A DNA stretch of 64,000 nucleotides, from the NCBI GenBank assembly GCA_945881845.1, contig CAMCVN010000003.1:1-64000 (forward strand). The letters run 5' to 3'. Source of the stretch: Bifidobacterium breve. Its GTDB lineage: Bacteria > Actinomycetota > Thermoleophilia > Solirubrobacterales > Solirubrobacteraceae. The position numbers and the translations under genes were made by a program. Position 1 is the stretch's first letter. Each line of letters begins with the position of its first letter. The notes beneath the pieces are model-generated. The model saw nothing but the letters and a program-made list of their open reading frames with translations, was not told the DNA's origin and did no database searches. Positions 51,185 to 60,362 of this stretch are shown here, one piece after another.

Positions 51185-51364
51185 GTGGAGGAAGACCCGC
51201 AAGCACCGCCGCAGGGCTCGGATGAACTGTCGCCGGCCGAGAAGGGCGTGCCACGGATTCTCGACCCAGTGCGCACCGAGTCCGGTGCCTTCAAGGCGCT
51301 GGCGTGGGTCGTCGGCAGCTGCTTGCTGGTGATCGCCGTTGTAGCTATTGCGCGAGCGCTCTAG
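51185..51364 (+). CDS. 59-aa C-terminally anchored small membrane protein at the end of oxidase set 2
   Basis: GTG start; VEEDPQAPPQGSDELSPAEKG...ALAWVVGSCLLVIAVVAIARAL. Confidence 0.55.
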   Translation: MEEDPQAPPQGSDELSPAEKGVPRILDPVRTESGAFKALAWVVGSCLLVIAVVAIARAL

Positions 51365-51368
51365 CGCT

Positions 51369-52103
51369 CTAGCGAACTGTGAGCTTGCCGACCATGCCCG
51401 CCTCGCGGTGGCCGGGGACTGAGCAGAAATAGACGAACTCGCCGGCCTTCAGCGTCCCTGATGCTTTCGCGATGCCGTTCGTAACGACCGGAGTAGTGAT
51501 GCCGCCGTTTTCGATCACGATGTTGTGAGGGACGCCGGACTTGTTCGGCATCTGAAGCTCGACCGGCCCGGGTGTCCCGGTCGCAGTCGATTCAACGTAG
51601 AGCAGTTGTCCGTTTGGATCGGCCGAGATCGAGAGAACACCGTTCTTCTCAACTGCCGGCTTGCCACCACCGGCTGGCGCTACTGCGCTCGCGAGCAGGC
51701 CGACGTCCTTCCCTGGCTTTCCAGCGACAGTTGAGACGTACGCGGCGACATCAGAGGCGTCGTGGCCGGTCACGAGATTGGCGGGCATCGGCGCGTTCTG
51801 GTTCGGATAGAGAATCTGACCGTAGACAACTCCGCGGATTCCGTCGTCACCCCAGTTCTCCCGACGCGCGCTCGCGAACGCCTCGTCGAGGTTGGGGCCT
51901 GACACGCCTTTGCTGCCAGCCCGAGCGAGTATGTGACAGGCGCCGCACTTCTGGACAAATAGCTGCTTACCGTTGACCAAGTTGGCGCTCGTCGCGGGAG
52001 CCGAATCGTTGGTGCAGCCGGAAACCGCCAGCAGAGCGCCAGCGGCAAGTCCCAAGCTAAGCGCGCTGCGCCAGCGACCGTTTAGTCGTGTCTCAATCAT
52101 CAA
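51369..52103 (-). CDS. Lipoprotein with cytochrome c domain fused to a cupredoxin domain
   Basis: Lipobox-like VSGC; CGACH; VPHNIVIENG..YFCSVPGHREAGMVGKL type-1 Cu pattern. Confidence 0.85.
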   Translation of the reverse strand: MMIETRLNGRWRSALSLGLAAGALLAVSGCTNDSAPATSANLVNGKQLFVQKCGACHILARAGSKGVSGPNLDEAFASARRENWGDDGIRGVVYGQILYPNQNAPMPANLVTGHDASDVAAYVSTVAGKPGKDVGLLASAVAPAGGGKPAVEKNGVLSISADPNGQLLYVESTATGTPGPVELQMPNKSGVPHNIVIENGGITTPVVTNGIAKASGTLKAGEFVYFCSVPGHREAGMVGKLTVR

Positions 52104-52209
52104 GCCTGATGTTATCGAGAACCGAGGACCGTGGAGCGTTGCTTGGCGCCTTAACGCGGGCCACCCGCGCGGCGCAGCAAGTGGCCGCCTCGCTCGATAG
52201 GATGACCCA

Positions 52210-52476
52210 ATGGATTCAGCCCAGCGCTACCGACTCCGCGAACCATCATCTGGACGCGAAGTCGTGATCGAAGCAAAGCCTGACGTCATCTACCGCGACC
52301 AGGAGAATGGCGAACAGCTTGAGGTCGTCGGTGAGGTGCTGCCGCTTGCCCCATCGAAGTCAAAGCTGCCTTGGGCGGTAGAGAACCTGCGCTTCTGCAA
52401 CTGCTGCGGTGCAATGGCACAGCGTGATCTCAATGACTGCCCCACCTGTGAGCGTCGTATGGCGCCTCCAGCTTGA
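52210..52476 (+). CDS. Small zinc-ribbon protein
   Basis: CNCCGAMAQRDLNDCPTC. Confidence 0.65.
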   Translation: MDSAQRYRLREPSSGREVVIEAKPDVIYRDQENGEQLEVVGEVLPLAPSKSKLPWAVENLRFCNCCGAMAQRDLNDCPTCERRMAPPA

Positions 52477-52497
52477 TCAGTCGCTACCGTTAGTGGC

Positions 52498-52863
52498 ATG
52501 CGTTCATTCTTTATTGCCTCCAGCTGCGCGCTCGCTGTAACCAGCGCGCTCGCCGTCTCCGCCTGCGGTGGAGATAGCCGTCCATACGATCAGATCCCGA
52601 CTTCGACGCCAGCTCTGGTTCCGCCTGCTGACGCCAATGACGTCGCGAGCGGCACCGGTGCGACGACAACAACGCCTCCGACCACCACGACCGACTCCAC
52701 CGGTTCAACCGATACCGGCGGGGCTGGCGTAGATACCGGCGGCACTGGTGGCGATACCGGCGGCACTGGTGGCGATACCGGCGGCGATACCGGTGGCGGC
52801 ACGGGTGGCGATACCGGTGGCGGCGGCACACCGGCCGACACCGGCGGCATCACACCGAACTAG
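52498..52863 (+). CDS. Putative lipoprotein with Thr-rich and TGGD-rich low-complexity tail
   Basis: Signal plus lipobox (LAVSAC); repeats DTGGTGGDTGGTGGDTGGDTGGGTGGDTGG. Confidence 0.65.
   Translation: MRSFFIASSCALAVTSALAVSACGGDSRPYDQIPTSTPALVPPADANDVASGTGATTTTPPTTTTDSTGSTDTGGAGVDTGGTGGDTGGTGGDTGGDTGGGTGGDTGGGGTPADTGGITPN
52725..52850. repeat. GGCGATACCGGCGGCACTGGT-type degenerate coding tandem repeat
   Basis: Repeated gataccgg(c/t)ggc(a)... units by eye. Confidence 0.75.
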
Positions 52864-52869
52864 CGGGGC

Positions 52870-52914
52870 GCTTGGCCGCAGTTTGCTTGGCCGCAGTTTG
52901 CTTGGCCGCGGTTG
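52870..52914. repeat. Three tandem 15-bp repeats (GCTTGGCCGCAGTTT x2 + GCTTGGCCGCGGTTG), running into palindrome CGGTTGGCCAACCG
   Basis: Direct inspection. Confidence 0.85.
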
Positions 52915-53004
52915 GCCAACCGGCGAACCAATGCACCCGCTCCAGCCGACGGTGCCGGCCGAGGCGAAGCTCTACGAGGTGTTGCGGGGAGAGGCGCGCG
53001 CGGC

Positions 53005-53682
53005 TTACGGATCCGGAACAATCTGGACGCTGTAAGTGATACGCGCGGTCGTGTACTTGCAGTAGTAGTCGGAGAACTGCTTGACCGCAAGCTGCGACGT
53101 CTGGCCCTGAGTGTCCTCGCACTGACCTTTTCCGCGCGATGCGTTCCAGACGGTCGTGCTGTCGAGCCCGGTTGCGAGAGCCGGAGCCCAAGTCGGAACC
53201 GTCAGCGCGATGATCTGGCCCTTCTTGACCCAGATTGAGCGCTGCAGAGCGATCTGAACCGTCCGGCCGAAGTAAGGCTTCAACTTAACAAGCTCGCCTT
53301 CGCGGCTGACGACCGCGCCGTCTTTGGCCTTCGGCGTCTTCTTCGACTTCTTTGTGACCGAAAGAACGGTCAGCTGGGCTGTTGCTTCGCCGCCTAGCTT
53401 GGAATCGAAGAAGGCAATCTGTTTCGTCGTCGGCTTGCCGAGCGAAATTGTCCAAGCGACGATCCGTCCGTTGCGCGTGGCAACCATCGGCGATTTCTTT
53501 GAGCCGCTGCGTGTCTGATAGCCGGTAGTGCGGCTGATCGCGTAGCAAGGTGTTCCGGGGCAGCCCGGCTTGAGCGCCGGGTCGAGCGCACCGAGGTCGA
53601 TCATTTTCGCCGAGGCAAGGCCTGGAGCCGCTAGAGCGACGGCGCTGAGGAGTGCGAGCAGGGAAAGTAGTCGTTTGTCCAT
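53005..53682 (-). CDS. Secreted hypothetical protein
   Basis: Signal peptide MDKRLLSLLALLSAVALAAPGLASA. Confidence 0.7.
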   Translation of the reverse strand: MDKRLLSLLALLSAVALAAPGLASAKMIDLGALDPALKPGCPGTPCYAISRTTGYQTRSGSKKSPMVATRNGRIVAWTISLGKPTTKQIAFFDSKLGGEATAQLTVLSVTKKSKKTPKAKDGAVVSREGELVKLKPYFGRTVQIALQRSIWVKKGQIIALTVPTWAPALATGLDSTTVWNASRGKGQCEDTQGQTSQLAVKQFSDYYCKYTTARITYSVQIVPDP

Positions 53683-53804
53683 ATGACTATCTAAGCGCAC
53701 AGCGCGGGGAAATGAGCCGGTTCAGCGTCACAGAACGGTCAAATTCGACTGTTTATGGGCGTTTTCGAGACTCAGGCTGCACGAGATCTGACGTTTTCAG
53801 GCGC

Positions 53805-54212
53805 TCAGTCGGCGCGCAGCAACGACGCGCTCTCTGCAATCTGATCGGAGTCGCCAGCTACCGGCACCCACGGGAGTCGCAAAGGATCGCCCTGATAGCG
53901 AGGGATTACGTGGATGTGGAAGTGGAATACGGTCTGCCAAGCATCTGCCTGGCAGGAGTTGAGCAGGTTGACGCCGTCGGCGCCGAGTAGATCGCGCGCA
54001 AGGATCGCTGTCCTCTGTGCGGCCGTCACACAGGCCGCGAGGTCGGCGGCCGAAATCTCGTAAAGGTCGCGTGCGTGCTCGCGAGGGATCACCAAGGCGT
54101 GGCCTCGCGTAGCGGGACTGATATCCATGAAGGTGACCGTCCGCTCGTCCTCGGCGATTATCTCGGCCGGAATCTCGCCGGCGACAATTGAACAGAAGAG
54201 GCAGTCCTTCAT
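53805..54212 (-). CDS. HIT family protein
   Basis: MKDCLFCSIVAGEIPAEII; HFHIHVIPR. Confidence 0.93.
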   Translation of the reverse strand: MKDCLFCSIVAGEIPAEIIAEDERTVTFMDISPATRGHALVIPREHARDLYEISAADLAACVTAAQRTAILARDLLGADGVNLLNSCQADAWQTVFHFHIHVIPRYQGDPLRLPWVPVAGDSDQIAESASLLRAD

Positions 54213-54235
54213 CTTCCAGAGCGTAACCTCTGCTG

Positions 54236-55429
54236 GTGGCAATCAGCAAAGAAGATGAGCTCGGCACGCTCGCGCGGACGATCATCGGTGAACTCGCATC
54301 GTTCGATCGCCCGTCGGCCTCGGAGGGCGAGCGCCGAGCTGCCGGCTTGATCGCCGCGCAGCTCGAAAGCGACGGCTGCAGCGCCCAGATCGAGCGAGAA
54401 CGGGCACACGGCACGTACTGGTGGCCGCTCGGCCTGCTGACGCTCGCTTCCGGACTATCAGCGCTGAGGCGCTCGCGTCTGCTGCGCGTCCTCGTCGGCG
54501 CCTTCACCGCTGCGGCGCTAGCCGACGACATCAGCGGTGGCAGCCAGTGGTTCCGCCGCGCCGTTCTAGCCCGAAACGACACCTGGAATGTTGTCGGTGA
54601 GGCCGGAGACAAGAGCGCTCCGGAGACAATCGTCTTTGTTGCCCACCACGACGCCGCCAACTGGAGCCTGCTCTTTGCGCCGCAAATCCCCGAGTTCTTC
54701 GCTAAGCACTTCCCGCAGCAGCTAGAGCGCTCGAAGACAACGCCGCCGATCATGTTTCCGGTCTTCGCCGGACCGGTCCTGACGCTGCTCAGCGGCTTGA
54801 CTGGCTCAAAGCTGCTGCGCCGGGCGGCGGCATTTCTATCGCTCGGCAGCGCACTGACCTTCGCCGAGATCGGCTCACGCTCAGTCGTTCCCGGCGGTAA
54901 CGACAATCTCAGCGGCGTTGCCGTGCTCGCGGGCCTCGCTCGGCTACTACGCCAGCAGCCGGTCGAGGGATTGCGAGTCCTACTTGTCTCAACCGGCTCC
55001 GAAGAGTCCTTCATGGAAGGGATGCGCGGTTTCGCCAACAGGCACTTCGACTCACTAGCTCTCGACTCAACGAAGTTTGTCTGCATCGACAGCGTCGGTT
55101 CTCCGACGCTGATGCAGCTTGAGGGCGAAGGAATGCTGCGCATGGCGGACTATGACGAGAGTTTCAAGCAACAACTCTCGGCTGCGGCAGCCGAGCTCGA
55201 GATCGAACTGGTTCGCGGACTGCGTTTCCGCAACGCGACCGACGCACTGATCTCACTTCAGGCTGGCTACCCGACGCTGATGCTTGGCTCGATCTCGCAG
55301 TACAAAGCGCCGTCCAACTACCACTGGCCGACAGATACCGCAGAGAACGTTGACTATTCGAGCGTTATTGACGCGACGCTGCTCTGTGAGCGACTGATGC
55401 GCAACCTCGCGCAGCCGGACCAAGACTGA
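54236..55429 (+). CDS. M28-family-like metallopeptidase
   Basis: VFVAHHDAANW, NDNLSGVAVL, STGSEESFMEGMRGF; GTG start. Confidence 0.8.
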   Translation: MAISKEDELGTLARTIIGELASFDRPSASEGERRAAGLIAAQLESDGCSAQIERERAHGTYWWPLGLLTLASGLSALRRSRLLRVLVGAFTAAALADDISGGSQWFRRAVLARNDTWNVVGEAGDKSAPETIVFVAHHDAANWSLLFAPQIPEFFAKHFPQQLERSKTTPPIMFPVFAGPVLTLLSGLTGSKLLRRAAAFLSLGSALTFAEIGSRSVVPGGNDNLSGVAVLAGLARLLRQQPVEGLRVLLVSTGSEESFMEGMRGFANRHFDSLALDSTKFVCIDSVGSPTLMQLEGEGMLRMADYDESFKQQLSAAAAELEIELVRGLRFRNATDALISLQAGYPTLMLGSISQYKAPSNYHWPTDTAENVDYSSVIDATLLCERLMRNLAQPDQD

Positions 55430-55432
55430 GCG

Positions 55433-56863
55433 TCAGCTGCCGCTGGCGATGATTGAGCGCGCCAGCTCGATCGCTGACGCCTGATCGTTCACGGTGCCGC
55501 AGTACTGCGCCTCAGCAATCGCGGCCAGCAGCTCGCCCAGCAGCGGGCCATGCTCGATACCCAGCTCGCTGGCTAGCTGGTCGCCGCGCAGCAGCGGCTC
55601 CGGCGGCCCTTGCTCGCGCCAGCGCAGCGCCTCGGTCAAGACCTCGAGCGCAAGCTGCTGGTGGGCCGAGATCGCCTGCTCGGCCTTGCGGCCGCGAGTA
55701 GCGAGCCTGTCGGAGAGCGAAAGCAGAGTGACGTCAACCTCGACCGGCTCGGAAGCCGTTAGGTAGCGATAGAAGGCCTCTGGCGTGAGCGGCCGCTCGT
55801 GGACGAGGAAACCGAGACGAAGGTGCTCGAGTGTCAGCTTTGCGACGTGAGCCTTCAACCGTTCGCTCGCTTTCAGCCGCTCGAGAATCACGCGAGCCTG
55901 CGCCGCGCCTTCCACTGCGTGACCGGGAAAGCCAATTCGCCCGTCGTCAAACTGGGCGCGCGTCTGCGGTTTCGAGATGTCGTGGAGCAGCGCGCCCCAG
56001 CGCAGCCCGACGCCGCGACTTAGGCCGTCCGCGAGCGGCTCGGCGAGGACCGCCGCGACCGCTGCGCGGTTCGCTTCGCCAAACAGAGCCGCCGGATTAT
56101 CTTCCAAGTCGATCACGAACTGCAGCACCTCGAGCGTGTGCTCATAGGCATCAAGGTGGTGGTAGACGTTCTGCTCAAGGCCTTGGAGCTCGAGCAGTTC
56201 AGGGGTAACAACAGCGATGACACCGATCTCCTCAAGCAAGCGCAGACCCCTCACCGCCTGCGGCGATTCGAGAATCAGGTTCAGTTCGGCGAAGATCCGC
56301 TCGCCAGCGACATTCGCCAGCCCGCCGGCCTGCGCCTGCGCCGCCGCCAGCGTCGCCGCGTCGATCTCGAAGCCGAGCTGCACCGCGAACCGTGCCAAAC
56401 GAACGCAGCGCAGCGCATCATTGGCGAACGCTCGCTCGCCGGCCATCCGCAGGATGCCCTCCTGAAGGTCCGCTAGGCCGCCGGTTGGATCGATCAGCTC
56501 GCCGCCGTTGAGCGGCTCGGCGATCGCATTGATCGTCAGGTCGCGCGCGCGCAGGTCGTCCTCAAGCTCTGCCCCCTGAAGCGGCGTGCAGTCAATCTGC
56601 CAGTCGCCGTCTGCGCCGCAGACGCGCCAAGCGCCGAACTGGTCGGAGAGCGTGAAGACTGCCGCCCCACGCGGCGCGGCGGCGCGCAGATCGCGCGCAG
56701 CCTTTTCGCTGTCGCCGTCGATGATCAGGTCGAGATCGACGACGCCGGGAGTGCGCTCAAGGTCAGATAGGCGGTCGCGAATCGCTCCGCCAACGAGCCA
56801 GACCCGGTTAGATCCGAGCGCGCCTCGCGCTAGTTCCAGCGCCTGCTGCTCGGCCGCGCTCAC
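55433..56863 (-). CDS. cca: CCA tRNA nucleotidyltransferase/poly(A) polymerase family with HD domain
   Basis: VWLVGGAIRDRL..DLDLIIDGD; RDLTINAIA; LLHDISKP HD motif. Confidence 0.88.
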   Translation of the reverse strand: MSAAEQQALELARGALGSNRVWLVGGAIRDRLSDLERTPGVVDLDLIIDGDSEKAARDLRAAAPRGAAVFTLSDQFGAWRVCGADGDWQIDCTPLQGAELEDDLRARDLTINAIAEPLNGGELIDPTGGLADLQEGILRMAGERAFANDALRCVRLARFAVQLGFEIDAATLAAAQAQAGGLANVAGERIFAELNLILESPQAVRGLRLLEEIGVIAVVTPELLELQGLEQNVYHHLDAYEHTLEVLQFVIDLEDNPAALFGEANRAAVAAVLAEPLADGLSRGVGLRWGALLHDISKPQTRAQFDDGRIGFPGHAVEGAAQARVILERLKASERLKAHVAKLTLEHLRLGFLVHERPLTPEAFYRYLTASEPVEVDVTLLSLSDRLATRGRKAEQAISAHQQLALEVLTEALRWREQGPPEPLLRGDQLASELGIEHGPLLGELLAAIAEAQYCGTVNDQASAIELARSIIASGS

Positions 56864-57972
56864 CGATCCGTATCCTCAGCCGCTGAGTATTGGCGCGGGA
56901 CGCGGGCGCTAACCGACGTCACGATCTCGTAGTTAATTGTTCCCGCGCGCTTTGCGAGCTCCTCGCTGAGAACCAGTTCGGATCCATCGGCGCCGAGCAG
57001 TGTCACGCGATCACCAATCTCGACGCCTCCCGCTTCGGCGCCAAGATCGACGGTCATGTTGTCCATGCTGATGTTGCCAACAACAGCGAAGCGCTGGCCG
57101 TTGATCAACACATCGGCGTTGTTCGAGAGCACCCGCCTCCACCCATCCGCGTAACCGATCGGCACGGTCGCGATCATCGTCGCCGCATCGGCGATGAAGC
57201 TGCGTCCGTAGCCGCTGCTTTGGCCCGGCTGACAGGCCTCAATGCAGGCGACGTAGGAGTCGACGCGCATCGCTGGCGTGAGCCGCTGCTCCGCAGGATC
57301 GGATCCGAACGGATCGAGGCCGTAGCAGGCAACTCCGGGGCGGACTAGATCAAAATGCGAGCGATCGTCCCGCAACAAGGCCGCGCTGTTGGCCGCGTGG
57401 CGAATCACTCCAGGGCAGATCGCAATCGCCGCGTCGGACCAGTGACGAAATGCTTCAAGCTGCTGGCCGAAGAACTGATCGCCGAGCTCATCGGCGGTCG
57501 CGAAGTGGGTCATCAGCCCTACGAGCTGAAGCTGAGGATCATCGTTCGCTTGGCCGACCAGCCGCAGCGCCAGCTCAACGTCGCGCGTCCCGAGCCGACC
57601 CATGCCGCTGTCGAGCTTGATGTGGACGCGGCCGCCGCCGAGCGCCGAGAGCTTGGACAGGAAATACTCGCTCCATGCGACGACGTCGGCGCCTGCGCCG
57701 AGCGCAATCTCTAGCTCAGCGTCGCTTACTGCGCCCATCACCAGAATCGGCAGCTCGGGCACGCTTGCGCGTAGCGACTGCGCCTCGCCAGCGGTAGAAA
57801 CCGCCAGCCAAGTCGCGCCGCCGCGGAGCGCAGCGGTTGCTGCCTCGGCCGCGCCGTGGCCGTAACCATCGGCCTTGACGACCGCGCAGAGCTGCGACGA
57901 GCGGGCCTGAGCGGCCAGCAGCGCGACGTTGCGTTCTATCGCAGCGAGGTCAACCGTGGCCAGCGCACGCAC
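56860..57972 (-). CDS. alr: Alanine racemase
   Basis: CAVVKADGYGHGA PLP lysine; C-terminal motifs; GTG start. Confidence 0.95.
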   Translation of the reverse strand: MRALATVDLAAIERNVALLAAQARSSQLCAVVKADGYGHGAAEAATAALRGGATWLAVSTAGEAQSLRASVPELPILVMGAVSDAELEIALGAGADVVAWSEYFLSKLSALGGGRVHIKLDSGMGRLGTRDVELALRLVGQANDDPQLQLVGLMTHFATADELGDQFFGQQLEAFRHWSDAAIAICPGVIRHAANSAALLRDDRSHFDLVRPGVACYGLDPFGSDPAEQRLTPAMRVDSYVACIEACQPGQSSGYGRSFIADAATMIATVPIGYADGWRRVLSNNADVLINGQRFAVVGNISMDNMTVDLGAEAGGVEIGDRVTLLGADGSELVLSEELAKRAGTINYEIVTSVSARVPRQYSAAEDTDR

Positions 57973-57989
57973 CGCGATCAGCTCACTCG

Positions 57990-58457
57990 CTATCGATCTT
58001 CGAGCAGTGCCTCGAGCACGTCGACTCGCGTCACGACGCCAACGAGACGGCCTTCATCATCAACGACAGGCAAGCGGTTGTGACCGTGCTCAGAGATCAG
58101 ATGCCCAGCGTCGTGAGCGTCAGCGTCAGGGCTGACGGTGATCGGCTCGGTGGTCATTATTTCCTCAACGGTGCTGGCAACCGACTTGCGGATCCGCTCC
58201 TCCCAGTGCTTGACCGAGCCGAGATAGATAACGCCGCCCATGATCTGAACATGAGCAGGCGGATCAAGATCCTCTTGCTCATCGAACATCAGCAGGTCGC
58301 TCTCAGTGACGATGCCGATCAGGATGTCGTCCTCATCGACGACCGGGAGGCCAGGAAGCTCGTGGTCGTGCATACGTTGAACGACCGTTTCGACACTCTC
58401 CTCGGGACCCACGCTCTGCGGGTCGGCGTCCATGATCTGACTGACTGTTGAGCTCAT
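57990..58457 (-). CDS. CBS-domain pair protein
   Basis: MSSTVSQIMDADPQSVGPEESVETVVQRMHDHELPGLPVVDED. Confidence 0.9.
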   Translation of the reverse strand: MSSTVSQIMDADPQSVGPEESVETVVQRMHDHELPGLPVVDEDDILIGIVTESDLLMFDEQEDLDPPAHVQIMGGVIYLGSVKHWEERIRKSVASTVEEIMTTEPITVSPDADAHDAGHLISEHGHNRLPVVDDEGRLVGVVTRVDVLEALLEDR

Positions 58458-58473
58458 GGGAGCAATCTTACAG

Positions 58474-59985
58474 TCAGGCCCACGCCAGCGGCAGGTCGGC
58501 GACGACGTCGCTTGCAACGATCCCTTCGGCGCTGAGCCGTTCGGCGGCAAGAGCAGCTGCGCGGGCGTGCAGTCGGACGGCTGCCGACGCTGCCACGAAC
58601 GGCTCCGCGCCACGCGCCAGGAGCGCACCAACGATGCCGCCGAGCACGTCGCCAGTGCCAGCTGTCGCCAGTCCGGGCGAAGCGCCGGGACTGACCGCAA
58701 CGACTCCGCTAGGGCTACAGATCAACGTATCGACGCCCTTAAGGACCACGGTCGCCTTGGCAGCCTTGGCGGCCGCCCGGACATGCGCCAGGCGCTCTTC
58801 GCGGACCTTTTCGGAGCTGCAATCCAGCAGCCGCGCGAGTTCGCCTTCGTGCGGCGTAAGGACGGTCGGCTGTTTCCTCCCCCGCAGCTCCCCCAGCCGA
58901 CCGGCGAATGCATTTAGGCCATCGGCGTCGATCACAAGCGGCCCTTTTAGGTTCATGGTCAGCTCACGCGCAAAAGCTCGCGCACCCTTGCTCGCTCCTA
59001 GCCCAGGGCCAAGCAGCACTACTCCCGAACGCGCTTCGACCGCGTCGAGCAGCTCGCCAGCGCCTTTAAGCGTGTGGTGCCCGTCATCGCTGTCTAGCGA
59101 CAGCTGCATCACCTCGACTAGCTGGCTCGCGACGACTGGCTGCTCGCTCGCTGGGACCGATGCCGTGACGTAGCCAGCCCCGGCGCGCATCGCGGCAGTC
59201 GATGCGAGCACAGCAGCTCCGGTCAATCCACGCGAGCCGGCCGCTACGTAGAGGTGGCCGCTGGTGAACTTGTTGGAGTGGGCGCCGCGGCGCGGCAGCA
59301 GCGCAATCAGTGGCTCGTCGATAATCAAGCCAACCGAAGCCTCGTCGAGCGGTGCTCCTGCAGGAATGCCAATGTCGACAACTCTGACGGCACCGGCGTG
59401 TTCGCGGCCAGGGTTGATGTGAAGACCAGGCTTGTCGGAGTTGAAGGTCACGGTCATCTGGGCCGTGACCGCCGCGCCAAGAACCTCACCGGTCGATGCG
59501 TCGACGCCACTTGGAACGTCGACCGCGACAACTGGCAGCCCGCTGCTCTCGATCGCGTTGATCACATCGGCGACCTCAGCTCGCGGCTTTCCCTTAAAGC
59601 CGGTTCCGAGCAGCGCATCGACTATCACTGAGCCGCCATCGAGCAGCTGCGCTGTGAAGGGGACCGCTGGCTCGTCAGCGAGCAGGTTCCGCTGCTCGCT
59701 AGCATCGTCGCTGAGCTTCTGCGGGTCAACCAGTTCGAGCACGCGGACCTGTCGACCGGCGAAACGCAGGATCCGAGCCGCCGCATAACCGTCCCCGCCG
59801 TTATTGCCGCCGCCGCAGACAATCACGACAAGGCCTTCGGGGATATAGCGGTCTACATAGTCGGCGAGGCCAGAGGCCGCAGCTTCCATCAGCGTTAGGC
59901 CTGAGATACCGAGAGTCTCGATCGCCCACTGGTCGGCGGCGCGCGAGCGCTCTGCGTCGGATAGCGCAATCAGCCAGTCGCTCAT
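58474..59985 (-). CDS. nnr: Bifunctional NAD(P)H-hydrate epimerase/ADP-dependent dehydratase
   Basis: VIVCGGGNNGGDGYAAAR and ATAGTGDVLGGIVGALLA. Confidence 0.93.
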   Translation of the reverse strand: MSDWLIALSDAERSRAADQWAIETLGISGLTLMEAAASGLADYVDRYIPEGLVVIVCGGGNNGGDGYAAARILRFAGRQVRVLELVDPQKLSDDASEQRNLLADEPAVPFTAQLLDGGSVIVDALLGTGFKGKPRAEVADVINAIESSGLPVVAVDVPSGVDASTGEVLGAAVTAQMTVTFNSDKPGLHINPGREHAGAVRVVDIGIPAGAPLDEASVGLIIDEPLIALLPRRGAHSNKFTSGHLYVAAGSRGLTGAAVLASTAAMRAGAGYVTASVPASEQPVVASQLVEVMQLSLDSDDGHHTLKGAGELLDAVEARSGVVLLGPGLGASKGARAFARELTMNLKGPLVIDADGLNAFAGRLGELRGRKQPTVLTPHEGELARLLDCSSEKVREERLAHVRAAAKAAKATVVLKGVDTLICSPSGVVAVSPGASPGLATAGTGDVLGGIVGALLARGAEPFVAASAAVRLHARAAALAAERLSAEGIVASDVVADLPLAWA

Positions 59986-60353
59986 GCTGGGCCACCAACG
60001 ACGATCGCTCCAGCCGTCAGCTTGGAATGCGTGAGCGAGCAACCGAGCTGAAGCCCGAGCTGGTCGGCTCGTTCGGCTGCGGCTCCGCTCAGCCGCAACT
60101 GCGGCGAACCGTCGCTCAGCGACTCAACCTCAATCTCCAGCGGCCGCAAAACCGACAGCCCTAGCGCTTTGGTGGCGGCCTCCTTGGCGCAGAACCTGGC
60201 GGCCAGGTGCTGACCGGGGCGAGCTTGCCGCGCCGCGTAGGCCCGCTCAGAGCCCGTGAATAGACGCTCTGCCAGTCGCGGGCGACGCTCAAGCGCGCGC
60301 TCGATGCGGTCGATCTCAAGCAGATCAATGCCAACGCGAGGGGCTTGAGCCAT
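59982..60353 (-). CDS. acpS: Holo-[acyl-carrier-protein] synthase
   Basis: VGIDLLEIDRIE; FCAKEAATKALG. Confidence 0.92.
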   Translation of the reverse strand: MAQAPRVGIDLLEIDRIERALERRPRLAERLFTGSERAYAARQARPGQHLAARFCAKEAATKALGLSVLRPLEIEVESLSDGSPQLRLSGAAAERADQLGLQLGCSLTHSKLTAGAIVVGGPA

Positions 60354-60362
60354 CAACTAAAT

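Noticed and set aside
52590-52853. PPVSPPVP repeat ORF on minus strand
   Set aside because: Complement of the TGGD-repeat lipoprotein, which has a signal peptide and lipobox on the plus strand.
53797-55143. 448-aa minus-strand ORF
   Set aside because: Antisense to the M28 peptidase and overlapping the HIT gene; biased composition; not coding.
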